This document shows positions 25,319 to 33,577 of a stretch of DNA of 64,000 nucleotides, piece after piece. The position numbers and the translations under genes were made by a program. Source of the DNA: Nocardioides sp. InS609-2 (lineage in GTDB: Bacteria > Actinomycetota > Actinomycetes > Propionibacteriales > Nocardioidaceae); contig NZ_CP060034.1 of NCBI RefSeq assembly GCF_023208195.1, positions 2,728,001 to 2,792,000 of the forward strand, read 5' to 3'. Within the stretch, counting starts at the first letter, position 1, and each line of letters starts with the position of its first letter. The notes under the pieces are model-generated. The model was not told the DNA's origin. It saw only the letters and a list, made by a program, of their open reading frames with translations, and made no database searches.

Positions 25319-25845
25319 CGGGACTCGGCGAGAGCCTTCTCGAACTCGGCGCGCTGGTCGCCCAGGATCTCGGGCCGGGTGCGGGCCTCTCGGTCCAGGT
25401 GCTCGAGCAGGGGCTCGAGCGTTGTCACGAACGCACGCGAGGCGTTGATCTCGACGGGCTTGCCGGACGGGTCGGTCCCGCTGACGGTCACCGCTGTGTT
25501 GGTCGCCGCCCCGAAGCCGCCGCTGGTGCCGATCTCGACCTGCGTGACGTCCTGGAAGCGCACCTGGGTGCGGACGTTGCCACCGAAGGTGCCGGTGACC
25601 GCGTCGTCGGAGACGTAGATGTGCAGCCGGTTGAAGAACCACGCGAGACCCAGGGGCAGCAGGACCACGAGCACCAGCAGAGCCGCGGCCATGACCCACG
25701 CGCCGACGGCCGGCCCGGTCTCCCGGACCGAGGCCGCCTTGCGCATCGCGAGGAACGTGGGCCACGCGAAGAACAGCGCACAGATCAGCCCGCCCCACAC
25801 GAACAAACCGCGTTGAGGGAGCTCGGTCCCGAGTCCAGTCGACAT
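25315..25845 (-). CDS. Membrane protein with two helices and a PH-like domain (module copy 2)
   Basis: 176 residues, clear paralogue of the 22346-22900 product: both open with GLGTELPQR or GLGAELPQR, have two transmembrane helices, and share the sheet pattern (LHIYVSDDAVTGTFGGNVRT ... QVEIGTSGGFGAATN). The frame is intact although the divergent partner genes of this copy are broken. ATG 25845 fits the paralogue's start. Confidence 0.65.
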   Translation of the reverse strand: MSTGLGTELPQRGLFVWGGLICALFFAWPTFLAMRKAASVRETGPAVGAWVMAAALLVLVVLLPLGLAWFFNRLHIYVSDDAVTGTFGGNVRTQVRFQDVTQVEIGTSGGFGAATNTAVTVSGTDPSGKPVEINASRAFVTTLEPLLEHLDREARTRPEILGDQRAEFEKALAESR

Positions 25846-25922
25846 GTGTGGGAAGCATAGTGTCGGGGGTACTAGCGAGGGGGGAGCACCGCGACCACGC
25901 GGGCTTGAAGGAGATTCCACAG

Positions 25923-26299
25923 ATGAGTATGTCGCGACTGGAAGCCGTGCTGGCGTCCATCGACGAGAAGGCCGACAGTTCCTAGCGAGGCTGAGCCAGG
26001 CAGCCGAGTTCGCCTCGAAGAGTGAGCACCTCCAGGTGCCCGGCGAGTCGGGTGATGGTCTCGTGACCGTCGTGGTCGACGGATCGGCCCAGGTGATCGA
26101 GGTGCGCTTCGACGACGACTTCCACGCCGCTTCAGCCACTGAGCTCGGCGCCGACGTGATGGCCGCGCTGGCGCAGGCCCGGCGCCGGTTGAGCTTCCGG
26201 ATCGACGAGCTCGGCACGGAGATCTACGGCGAGGAGTCGCCGGCCACGCGGATGTTCGTCGACAGCTACCGCGACCGCTTCGGCTACGAGGAGATGTGA
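25923..26299 (+). pseudogene. YbaB/EspL-like gene of module copy 2, frameshifted
   Basis: ATG 25923 has GAAGGAG upstream and opens MSMSRLEAVLASIDEKAD, nearly as in copy 1, but a TAG follows at 25983. Adding one base to the CC at 25981-25982 restores LARLSQAAEFASKSEHLQVP and the rest to a stop at 26299, colinear with copy 1. It is either inactivated or a sequencing error. Confidence 0.7.
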
Positions 26300-26302
26300 T
26301 CG

Positions 26303-26639
26303 CGACTTCATCCAGGGCCTGTTCTCCGACCTCGTCGGCGCTCTTGTCGACGAGGCAGCGAAGGCCGTCATGACCCTCGGCATCGCTGCTCCGGCCTGCC
26401 TGGCCGGCCTCATCGCCAAGGCGAAGTCGATCATCGAGAAGTGCCGCACCTTCATGAAGGCGCTGGCCTCCTCGCTCGACAAGATGGCGGCCCTGCTCGG
26501 CAAGATCAGTCCGGCCATGGAGTCGGCCACCAAGACGCTGTCGAAGTACGTCGTCGAGGGCGCCAGCCTGCCGGTCGAGACGGCCCTGGACTTCGGCTTC
26601 TCCATGGGCAAGGGCGCCACCGGCATCAACAACCCCTGA
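26303..26639 (+). pseudogene. 3' fragment of a CpnT-N-like gene (module copy 2)
   Basis: Starting directly after the YbaB-like stop, a different frame reads RDFIQGLFSDLVGAL and continues colinear with the last third of the 23683-24537 protein, ending GKGATGINNP. The EspC-like gene and the first two thirds of this gene are missing. The junction falls within the sequence GTGATCGCGAC. It has no start before the internal ATG 26370, so it is a deletion remnant. Confidence 0.7.
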
Positions 26640-26645
26640 TCGCCA

Positions 26646-26815
26646 CTACTCCCGCTGAGTGCTCTCGTCCGAGTCCGCGTCACCGACGAACGTCGCGAAC
26701 GCGTCGCGGTAGAGGATGTGTCAGCAGCGGGTCGATGGACCCGACTTGTCGAAGAGCTCTCGGTTGTCACGAGAGGTGTCCATCAGGGCCCTGTGGATGC
26801 GGGACACCGCCTTGT
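26646..26815 (-). pseudogene. Remnant of an unrecognised protein-coding gene
   Basis: Minus-strand frames give protein-like stretches, KAVSRIHRALMDTSRDNREL and, after an in-frame TGA and likely indels, LYRDAFATFVGDADSDESTQ before a TAG at 26646-26648. No start or intact frame. I do not recognise the family. Confidence 0.3.
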
Positions 26816-26840
26816 CGGTAGCGCTTGATAGACAGGGCCC

Positions 26841-28958
26841 ATGCCCGACACCGAGACCGTGACTACCGCCGAGACGACGGCCGTACGCCGCGCTGCCGAG
26901 GAGCACCTGCGCGCGCTGGTGGGACGTGACGACGCCCGGCTGCGCGACGACCAGTGGTCGGCGATCGAGGCGCTCGCGGTCGACCGTCGCCGTTCGCTCG
27001 TGGTGCAGCGCACGGGCTGGGGCAAGTCGGCGGTCTACTTCGTCGCCACGTTGTTGCTGCGAGCGCAGGGGTCCGGGCCGACGATCATCGTGTCGCCGCT
27101 GCTTGCCCTGATGCGCAACCAGATCGCCGCCGCGGAGCGGGCCGGCATCCGGGCGGTCACGATCAACTCCACCAACATCGAGCAGTGGCAGCCGATTCAC
27201 GACGCGATCAACGCCGGCGAGATCGACGTGCTCCTGGTGAGCCCGGAGCGGCTCAACAATCCGGGCTTCCGTGACGAGGTGCTGCCGCGGCTGGCGGCGA
27301 CCGCCGGCCTGCTGGTGATCGACGAGGCGCACTGCATCTCCGACTGGGGCCACGACTTCCGGCCCGACTACCGGCGCATCCGCACCCTGCTCAACGACCT
27401 GCCCGCCGGCATCCCGGTGCTGGCCACGACGGCCACCGCCAACGCCCGGGTGACCGACGACGTGGCCGAGCAGCTGGGCAAGGACGTGCTCGTGCTGCGC
27501 GGCTCACTCGACCGCGAGTCGCTGCGGCTGGGCGTCGTCCGCCTCAAGACCGCCGAGCAGCGGCTCGCCTGGCTGGCCGACCACCTGGCCGAGCAGCCGG
27601 GGTCGGGCATCGTCTACTGCCTGACCGTCGCGCAGACGCAGGAGGTCGCCGACTACCTGCGCTCGCGCGGGCACGAGGTCGCGGCCTACTCCGGCCAGAC
27701 CGAGACGACCGAGCGGCAGGCGCTCGAGCAGGCGCTGGTCGACGGCCGGGTCAAGGCGCTGATCGCGACGAGCGCGCTCGGAATGGGCTTCGACGCGAGC
27801 CTCGGGTTCGTCGTCAACCTCGGCGCACCGGCCTCTCCGGTGGCCTACTACCAGCAGGTCGGCCGTGCCGGCCGAGGCACCGATGACGCCACCGTCGTGC
27901 TGCTGCCGGCGATCGAGGACCGCGACATCTGGGCCTACTTCGGCTCGCTCGCGTTCCCTCGCGAGGAGCTCGTGCGGCAGACGCTCGAGGTGCTGGCCGG
28001 CTCACATAAGCCGCTGAGCACCGCGGCCCTGGAGACGTACGTCGAGCTCAACCGCAACCGGCTCGAGACGATGTTGAAGGTGCTCGACGTCGACGGCGCA
28101 GCCCGACGGGTGCAGGGCGGCTGGACCTCGACCGGGCAGCCGTGGACCTACGACGCCGACCGCTACGCCCGGGTCGCCGAGGCCCGCGAGCGCGAGCAGC
28201 AGGCGATGCTGGCCTACCTCGACACCGACCGGTGCCGCATGCAGTACCTCCGCGACCAGCTCGACGACCCCGCCTCCGAGCCGTGCGGCCGGTGCGACAA
28301 CTGCGGCGGCATGACCCTGTCGAGCGCTGTCTCCGAGGCGTCTGTCTCCGAGGCGCACGAGCGGCTGAGCCGCCCGGGCGTCGTGCTGGAGCCGCGTAAG
28401 ATGTGGCCGTCCGGGCTCGCCACCCTCGGCCTCGACCTCAAGGGCAAGATCTCCGGCGGCGCGGCAGAGGGCCGCACCATCGCCCGCCTCACCGACCTCG
28501 GCCACGGCCAGGCGTTGCGTGACCTGTTCCGACCCGGCGACGTGACGGACGGTCCGGTGCCGCCCCGCCTGGCTCGCGCCCTGCTCGAGGTGATGAAGGA
28601 CTGGGCGGCCGAGTGGCCGGAGCGTCCGCAGGCGATCGCGCACGTCGAGTCCGCGACCCGGCCGACCCTGACCCGCGACCTGGCCGAGGGCATCTCCAGG
28701 GTCATGCAGATCCCGGTGGTCGGCCGCTACGCCATCGTCGACCCCGAAGTGCGCCCCGGGCAGGGTGCGATGAACTCCGCCCAGCGGGTCGCCGCCGTCA
28801 GCCGCCGGTTCGGCCTCGACGCCGACGTCCCCGCCGGCCCGGTGCTGCTCGTCGACGACCTCGTGGTCACCGGCTGGACGATGACCCTGGCCGCGCGAGC
28901 CCTCAAGGCGGCCGGCGCGACCGTCGTACTCCCGCTGGCGCTCGGGACGCAGAGCTGA
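26841..28958 (+). CDS. RecQ-family DNA helicase fused to a phosphoribosyltransferase-like domain
   Basis: 705 residues. The helicase part has motif I TGWGKS (near residue 58), DEAH in VIDEAHCISDWGHDFR, motif III TTATAN and motif VI QQVGRAGRG. A zinc-binding RecQ-CT region has CRMQYL...CGRCDNCGG (near 480). The last 150 residues resemble a ComF-like phosphoribosyltransferase with the PRPP loop VLLVDDLVVTGWTMT (near 668). RecQ enzymes unwind forked DNA in repair; the fused tail is found in actinobacterial homologues, its job unknown. The usual HRDC domain is lacking. Confidence 0.85.
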   Translation: MPDTETVTTAETTAVRRAAEEHLRALVGRDDARLRDDQWSAIEALAVDRRRSLVVQRTGWGKSAVYFVATLLLRAQGSGPTIIVSPLLALMRNQIAAAERAGIRAVTINSTNIEQWQPIHDAINAGEIDVLLVSPERLNNPGFRDEVLPRLAATAGLLVIDEAHCISDWGHDFRPDYRRIRTLLNDLPAGIPVLATTATANARVTDDVAEQLGKDVLVLRGSLDRESLRLGVVRLKTAEQRLAWLADHLAEQPGSGIVYCLTVAQTQEVADYLRSRGHEVAAYSGQTETTERQALEQALVDGRVKALIATSALGMGFDASLGFVVNLGAPASPVAYYQQVGRAGRGTDDATVVLLPAIEDRDIWAYFGSLAFPREELVRQTLEVLAGSHKPLSTAALETYVELNRNRLETMLKVLDVDGAARRVQGGWTSTGQPWTYDADRYARVAEAREREQQAMLAYLDTDRCRMQYLRDQLDDPASEPCGRCDNCGGMTLSSAVSEASVSEAHERLSRPGVVLEPRKMWPSGLATLGLDLKGKISGGAAEGRTIARLTDLGHGQALRDLFRPGDVTDGPVPPRLARALLEVMKDWAAEWPERPQAIAHVESATRPTLTRDLAEGISRVMQIPVVGRYAIVDPEVRPGQGAMNSAQRVAAVSRRFGLDADVPAGPVLLVDDLVVTGWTMTLAARALKAAGATVVLPLALGTQS

Positions 28959-28976
28959 GCCGTGGGCGGTCAGGTC

Positions 28977-29729
28977 TCAGACTGTTTCAGAACCCATAAG
29001 GTCGGCCAGGTCGACGATGTCGGTGTCGGCCGGTCGAGCGGCGTCGAGCTGCTCGTCGAAGCCGGCCAGCTCGTAGGCGTCGGAGGCCGGACCGTACGGG
29101 TTGTCTATCTTGAGGATCTGGTGCGGAGCGTTTGCCGAGATCCAGTACATGGGCGGCGGTATGTCGTGGCCTGACGTCTCGTGGAACAGCCACGCGTCGA
29201 CGTCATTGATCACTTGGGGTTGTCCCGTCGCCTTCGAGCTGTCGGGCGAGCGCTTGGCCAGGCCGTCCAGGAACCTGCCCAGGTCGCAGAAGCGGCGGAA
29301 GGCCTTACCCATGTCGGCGGGGACGCTCACCCATCGGTCGTCCACGAGCGACATGACCTTGTCGGCACGAGCGCCCACCTGGCTACGCCAGAACGTCGCG
29401 TCAGGTTTCAGGAAGTACTCGTCGTCGACTCCGATCAGGTCGAAGGAGCCGGTGTCACCCAGTTGCAAGTTCCCGTGGCAGTCGCCGCGTTTGCTCAGTT
29501 GCATCTGCACGTCGATGCGCTGCCCGTCGTCGGTGAACCATCCCGAGAGCCGGAGAGTCTCGAGCTCCGCCATGTCATCGAGAGCGGTGGCGTAGAACTC
29601 CGAGAGCTTCGGACGTGGCACGGGCTCGGTCGACTGCGCGGCTTCGTGGTCGGGCGCACCTCCGCCCGCACAGGCGGTGAAGCCGAGCATCAGCCCGGCA
29701 ACCAGTGTGACCGTGCTGAACCGTCGCAT
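28977..29729 (-). CDS. Lipoprotein of unknown function, LppX/LprG-like layout
   Basis: 250 residues from ATG 29729, which follows a GGGGGG site. Signal peptide MRRFSTVTLVAGLMLGF and lipobox TAC. The mature part alternates strand and helix (ETLRLSGWFTDDGQRIDVQM; GVDDEYFLKPDATFW; ISANAPHQILKIDNP), a pattern like the LppX/LprG lipid-carrier lipoproteins, but similarity is only in layout. It ends close to the convergent recQ gene. Confidence 0.62.
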   Translation of the reverse strand: MRRFSTVTLVAGLMLGFTACAGGGAPDHEAAQSTEPVPRPKLSEFYATALDDMAELETLRLSGWFTDDGQRIDVQMQLSKRGDCHGNLQLGDTGSFDLIGVDDEYFLKPDATFWRSQVGARADKVMSLVDDRWVSVPADMGKAFRRFCDLGRFLDGLAKRSPDSSKATGQPQVINDVDAWLFHETSGHDIPPPMYWISANAPHQILKIDNPYGPASDAYELAGFDEQLDAARPADTDIVDLADLMGSETV

Positions 29730-29791
29730 GTGTCCCCCCGAAGATGTGTCGGTATGAGAACACACCCGGGTGTCCGGGGGACAGGCTTCGG

Positions 29792-31003
29792 CTACCGCGT
29801 CCTCACGTGGTCGTAGTAGTCGCGCGGCGTGCCGTCGCGGTCGATCAGCGACAGCAGCTTCAGGCCCGCGACCTCGACGGTGCGTGAGCTCACCCAGGCC
29901 AGCGCGATCGACGGGATCGCGACCAACACGGCGGTGAAGACGAAGAAGGCTCCCGGTCGGGCCTCGGGCAGCGCGCCGATGCTGCCGAGGAACCGCATCA
30001 CGGGCTCGTGGATCAGGTAGATGCCGTACCCGAGTCCGCCGACCCAGGCCAGCGGCCTCCACTCGAGCGCGCGCGGCCACGGTCCGTCGTGCAGCACGAT
30101 CGCGGCCATCGCGACGGTGATCGCCAGCGCGTACGCCGGGTGCCACCACTCGCCCGCGATGGTCTGCGGCCGGGTCGCCACCAGAGCGACGAGCGCGGCC
30201 AGACCGACGACGGCGAGCACGCCGCGCGCCCAGGCGCCGAGGCGGACACCGGCGGCCACGGCGACCGCGAGTGCGGTGCCGAGTCCGAAGGAGGCGCCCC
30301 GGGAGATCGGGGAGAACCACGTCGACCAGTTCTCGATCGGCGGCTGGCTGACCAGGATGTTCCAGGCGAGGTAGCCCAGGCCAGCGACGGTCAGGACGAC
30401 CGGCAGCGCCGAGGCCACGGCCAGGTGACCGCGGCGGCTGCTCGCGCGGCGTACTCCTGCGGCCACGAGCGGCACGGACAGCGCCATCAGCGCGTAGAAG
30501 TGGAACTCCACGCCGAGCGACCACGCGGGGCCGATGGTCCAGAAGATGTAGTCGTCGCTGTAGACGTGGGTGAACGTCAGGTGCATCAGCAGGTCCTGCC
30601 AGTGCCCGGGCAACGACGGGTTGGTCGTGGTCCAGACGACGAGCACGACGACGTAGTAGAGCGGCAGCAACCGCGCCGTCCGTCGGAACAGCAGCACCCA
30701 GCCCGGCCGCTCGGGGCCGTTGCCGAGAGCCGCCCGGGCGACGGGCAGCCAGAGCACGAAGCCCGACAGGACGAAGAACATCTCGACGAACAGCTCGGTG
30801 CCGAGCATTGCCCGGTGGGCGCCGCCAGAAAACGGCCACACTCCGTCGGCGCCGGTGCCGGTGCGGTTGTGCTGGTAGGCGTGGAAGAACACGACGGCCA
30901 GCGCGGCGAGTCCGCGCAGCCAGCCGAGGGGGTAGGTCGTACGCGGGCCCGCTGTGGTCTGGACGGCGTCCGGACGGCGGGCGGTGAGATCGGTGGCGCT
31001 CAT
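29792..31003 (-). CDS. Acyltransferase-3 family membrane protein
   Basis: 403 residues, about ten transmembrane helices. The family signature is present: YPLGWLRGLAALAVVFFHAY with the catalytic His at the end of helix 1, FVLSGFVLW after helix 2, and RRTARLLPLYY. These enzymes O-acylate sugars of exported polysaccharides, glycolipids or antibiotics. It overlaps the upstream glycosyltransferase gene by ATGA, so the pair probably builds and decorates one surface polymer. Confidence 0.85.
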   Translation of the reverse strand: MSATDLTARRPDAVQTTAGPRTTYPLGWLRGLAALAVVFFHAYQHNRTGTGADGVWPFSGGAHRAMLGTELFVEMFFVLSGFVLWLPVARAALGNGPERPGWVLLFRRTARLLPLYYVVVLVVWTTTNPSLPGHWQDLLMHLTFTHVYSDDYIFWTIGPAWSLGVEFHFYALMALSVPLVAAGVRRASSRRGHLAVASALPVVLTVAGLGYLAWNILVSQPPIENWSTWFSPISRGASFGLGTALAVAVAAGVRLGAWARGVLAVVGLAALVALVATRPQTIAGEWWHPAYALAITVAMAAIVLHDGPWPRALEWRPLAWVGGLGYGIYLIHEPVMRFLGSIGALPEARPGAFFVFTAVLVAIPSIALAWVSSRTVEVAGLKLLSLIDRDGTPRDYYDHVRTR

Positions 31004-32979
31004 GCGGCCCCCTCCTCGGGAGCACCGATCGTGACGGTGGTGTCCCTGTCGTCTGTGGGCTTGTCATCGGAGCTGGCTGTGCTCTGCGCGGTGCGCGGAG
31101 TCACCACCCACTTGTGCTCCCCGCGCAGCTGCTTGAGGTGCGCAACACGGCTGATCAGGTTCTTGAACTCGGTGTAGGCGAGCAGGTTGGCTATCGCGGC
31201 GTACACGAACCAGCGCGGGTGCGCCTTCAGCTCGGGCGCCGACAGTCGCCAGGCCGCCAGCGTCTGGAGCGGCCCCGACACCGAGACGAACAGAGTGGCC
31301 AGCAAGAACAGCGGCGAGCTGAGGTCGAGCCCGCCGTCGCGCCAGGCTAGGAAGCCCAGCAGGGGCCACGCGGTCATCACGATCCACGGGTAGACCTCGC
31401 GCCACCCGAGCAGGTAGCTCACGCCGACCTTCTGGCGCAGACTCAGTCGCGGCGACTTCAGGACGGGCCACAGATGCCGGCACGACACCTGGAACCAGCC
31501 CTGCGCCCAGCGCATCCGCTGGCTCCACAGCGCGGAGACGGTGTCGGGCGCCAGCTCGCGGCTGATCAGCCCGGGGTCGTTGACCAGCCGGCCGCCGGCC
31601 TCCAGGACGCGCATCGAGGCCTCGATGTCCTCGGTGAGGTACGACGCGCGCAGCCGGATCCGCTCCAGCGCGGCGGCACGCCAGTAGCCGTTGGACCCGC
31701 CGAAGACGCCGAACCCGTGCAGCGCTGCGCGACCCGGGTGCGAGACGGCGTAGATCTGCTCGAACTCGACCGCGATCAGCCGGGTCAGCCACGAGTCGCC
31801 CGCGTTGCGGATCACGCAGTGCCCCTGGACGACGTCGGCGCCGTCGGCGATCCAGCGCCATGCGCGGTCGAACGCGCCCGGCATCGGGTGGTGGTCGGCG
31901 TCGAAGATGCCGACGAACTCGCCGTCGGCCACCCGGAGGGCGGCGTTGACGTTCTGCGCCTTGGACGTGCTGTCGTGCACCTTGACGATGGTCAGCGCGT
32001 CGTGCTCCGCGGCCATCGCCTCGAGCTCCGCCTCGACGGTCATCGGGGCGGGCGTGTTGTAGGCGAGCACGACCTGGAGCCCGCCGTCGTACTGCTGGCG
32101 GAGGAAGTGTTGCAGCGTCTCGACGATCGAGTCGGCCTCGTTCGGCAGGTACGCCGCGATCAGGGCGCTGGCACGCGGCGCGGGGCCCTCGGGGACGTCG
32201 GGAACGCGCGGCGGATCGAGGGCGTGCGCGCTCTCTGCCCAGATGGTGGCGGCCGTGACGAGCAGGGCCCCGACCAGCGCCCAGTACAGGCCGCCGGACA
32301 GGTCGAGGCCGAACCGGTACGCCGCCACGAGGGCGAAGAACGGAAGCAGCACGCTGCCGACGGTGGCGGCGATGACCTGCCGGCTGCCGGTCCACCAGCT
32401 GACGTGCGGCTGGCGGTCGCGCACGTGCACGCCCTGCTGCCGGGGCTGGAGGTCGCGCTGGGACACGGACTCGGCGGCCGCCTTGGCGGCCTGCTCGCGG
32501 GCCTCGTCGGGGCCCTGCTTGGCGGTGATCGGCGCCCAGCCGACGCCGAGGTCCACAACGCCGGCGTGGAAGCCGAGCCGGTCGAAGACCTCGATCGCGT
32601 GGTAGGCCATCTCCTGCAGCCGCACGGGCTTGGCGGCCCGGTCGGCGCGCCGGAGGCGGAAGACGAGCCGGCCGTCGTCGGTGGCGGTGACGACTTCGTC
32701 GCGCTGGAGGTACGCCGCCAGCAGGTGGGCGGCTTCGTCGGCCACGGCCTCGGGGGCGCGGGCGTAGGCGGTCACGTCGTGGCCCTGCTCGTGCCCGGGC
32801 TCGGCCCAGGCGGGGACGATGACCGCGACGATCTCGCGACGCAGCGGGCGCCGGCGCCGGGGCCGCAGCACGTCGTCGTGCGAACCGACGCGGCTGGCGA
32901 CGGCTCGGGCCTGTTCGAGGGGACTGCGGGGAAGGGCTCTTCGGGACAGCGTCGTTCGGGGAGGGGAAATCAGGGACAC
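31000..32979 (-). CDS. Membrane glycosyltransferase family 2 with N-terminal degenerate GGDEF-like domain
   Basis: About 659 residues from GTG 32979 (GAGAGG seven bases upstream). The GT2 core has SALIAAYLPNEADSIVETL, the metal motif FDADHHP (near residue 358) and QRMRWAQGW (near 486), as in processive enzymes of the cellulose/hyaluronan synthase type. Two helices lie before and four after it. Residues 60-170 follow the outline of a GGDEF domain, with RDEVVTATDDGRLVFRL where the signature should be, hence no cyclase activity. The fold call for this part is inference. Confidence 0.8.
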   Translation of the reverse strand: MSLISPPRTTLSRRALPRSPLEQARAVASRVGSHDDVLRPRRRRPLRREIVAVIVPAWAEPGHEQGHDVTAYARAPEAVADEAAHLLAAYLQRDEVVTATDDGRLVFRLRRADRAAKPVRLQEMAYHAIEVFDRLGFHAGVVDLGVGWAPITAKQGPDEAREQAAKAAAESVSQRDLQPRQQGVHVRDRQPHVSWWTGSRQVIAATVGSVLLPFFALVAAYRFGLDLSGGLYWALVGALLVTAATIWAESAHALDPPRVPDVPEGPAPRASALIAAYLPNEADSIVETLQHFLRQQYDGGLQVVLAYNTPAPMTVEAELEAMAAEHDALTIVKVHDSTSKAQNVNAALRVADGEFVGIFDADHHPMPGAFDRAWRWIADGADVVQGHCVIRNAGDSWLTRLIAVEFEQIYAVSHPGRAALHGFGVFGGSNGYWRAAALERIRLRASYLTEDIEASMRVLEAGGRLVNDPGLISRELAPDTVSALWSQRMRWAQGWFQVSCRHLWPVLKSPRLSLRQKVGVSYLLGWREVYPWIVMTAWPLLGFLAWRDGGLDLSSPLFLLATLFVSVSGPLQTLAAWRLSAPELKAHPRWFVYAAIANLLAYTEFKNLISRVAHLKQLRGEHKWVVTPRTAQSTASSDDKPTDDRDTTVTIGAPEEGAA

Positions 32980-33194
32980 ATCGGACCTCTCGGACACGGA
33001 TCGGTCGATCTGGCGATCGGGGTGAGGGGCGGGCGCGCGCACTGCGTGAGGCGCGGGGCCGGATCAGAAGCCTCCGGCGGGGCGAGCTACCCACCGTGCC
33101 GAGAATGGGGTGCCGGATTCAAGTCGAGGGCGCGTGTTCCGGGCACGGCCCCGCCTGAGCGGCCGCTAGGTGTGTGCAGCGCCACCAAATGCAG

Positions 33195-33228
33195 CACGGC
33201 CGCCCACCGGAAACCGGGGGCGGCCGTG
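33195..33228. terminator. Strong hairpin downstream of the MFS remnant
   Basis: CACGGCCGCCC at 33195-33205 is exactly inverted at 33218-33228 around a 12-base loop. It lies 22 bases past the stop of the minus-strand MFS fragment and upstream of the glycosyltransferase, a typical terminator position. In the rest of 32980-33249 I see nothing else. Confidence 0.65.
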
Positions 33229-33249
33229 ACGGTTGTCGCTGGACTGGGC

Positions 33250-33537
33250 TCAGTGCCCCATCATCGCGGCCGGGTCGACCGGGGCGACCTTCTTACGAGG
33301 CAGGAACGCCGCCGGGATCAGGCAGCAGGCGACCAGGATCGTGGCGACGATGAAGACCGTCGCGAACGAGTCGGCCATGTCGCCGGGCACCTGGGCCAGG
33401 ACACCGTTGAGCAGATCGGGAGCGAGGCCGAACTTCTCGAGCACCGCAGCCACGGCACCCTGGTCGTCACCGGCGGCCCTGACGGCGCCGGCGACGGTGA
33501 CGGAGTCCTTGCAGGAACGAACTGTCGGCGGGGAGCG
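33250..33537 (-). pseudogene. C-terminal remnant of a DHA2-type MFS transporter
   Basis: About 95 codons reading VAGAVRAAGDDQGAVAAVLE ... GDMADSFATVFIVATILVAC and ending PVDPAAMMGH, the typical last helix and tail of EmrB-like exporters. An in-frame TAA at 33538-33540 and the SNF2 gene follow at once, so the first 80% of the gene is gone. The 5' cut lies next to the SNF2 promoter region. Confidence 0.6.
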
Positions 33538-33577
33538 TTAGCGTCAGGGTCCCCACTCCAGCCGAGAGGTCTCCTGC

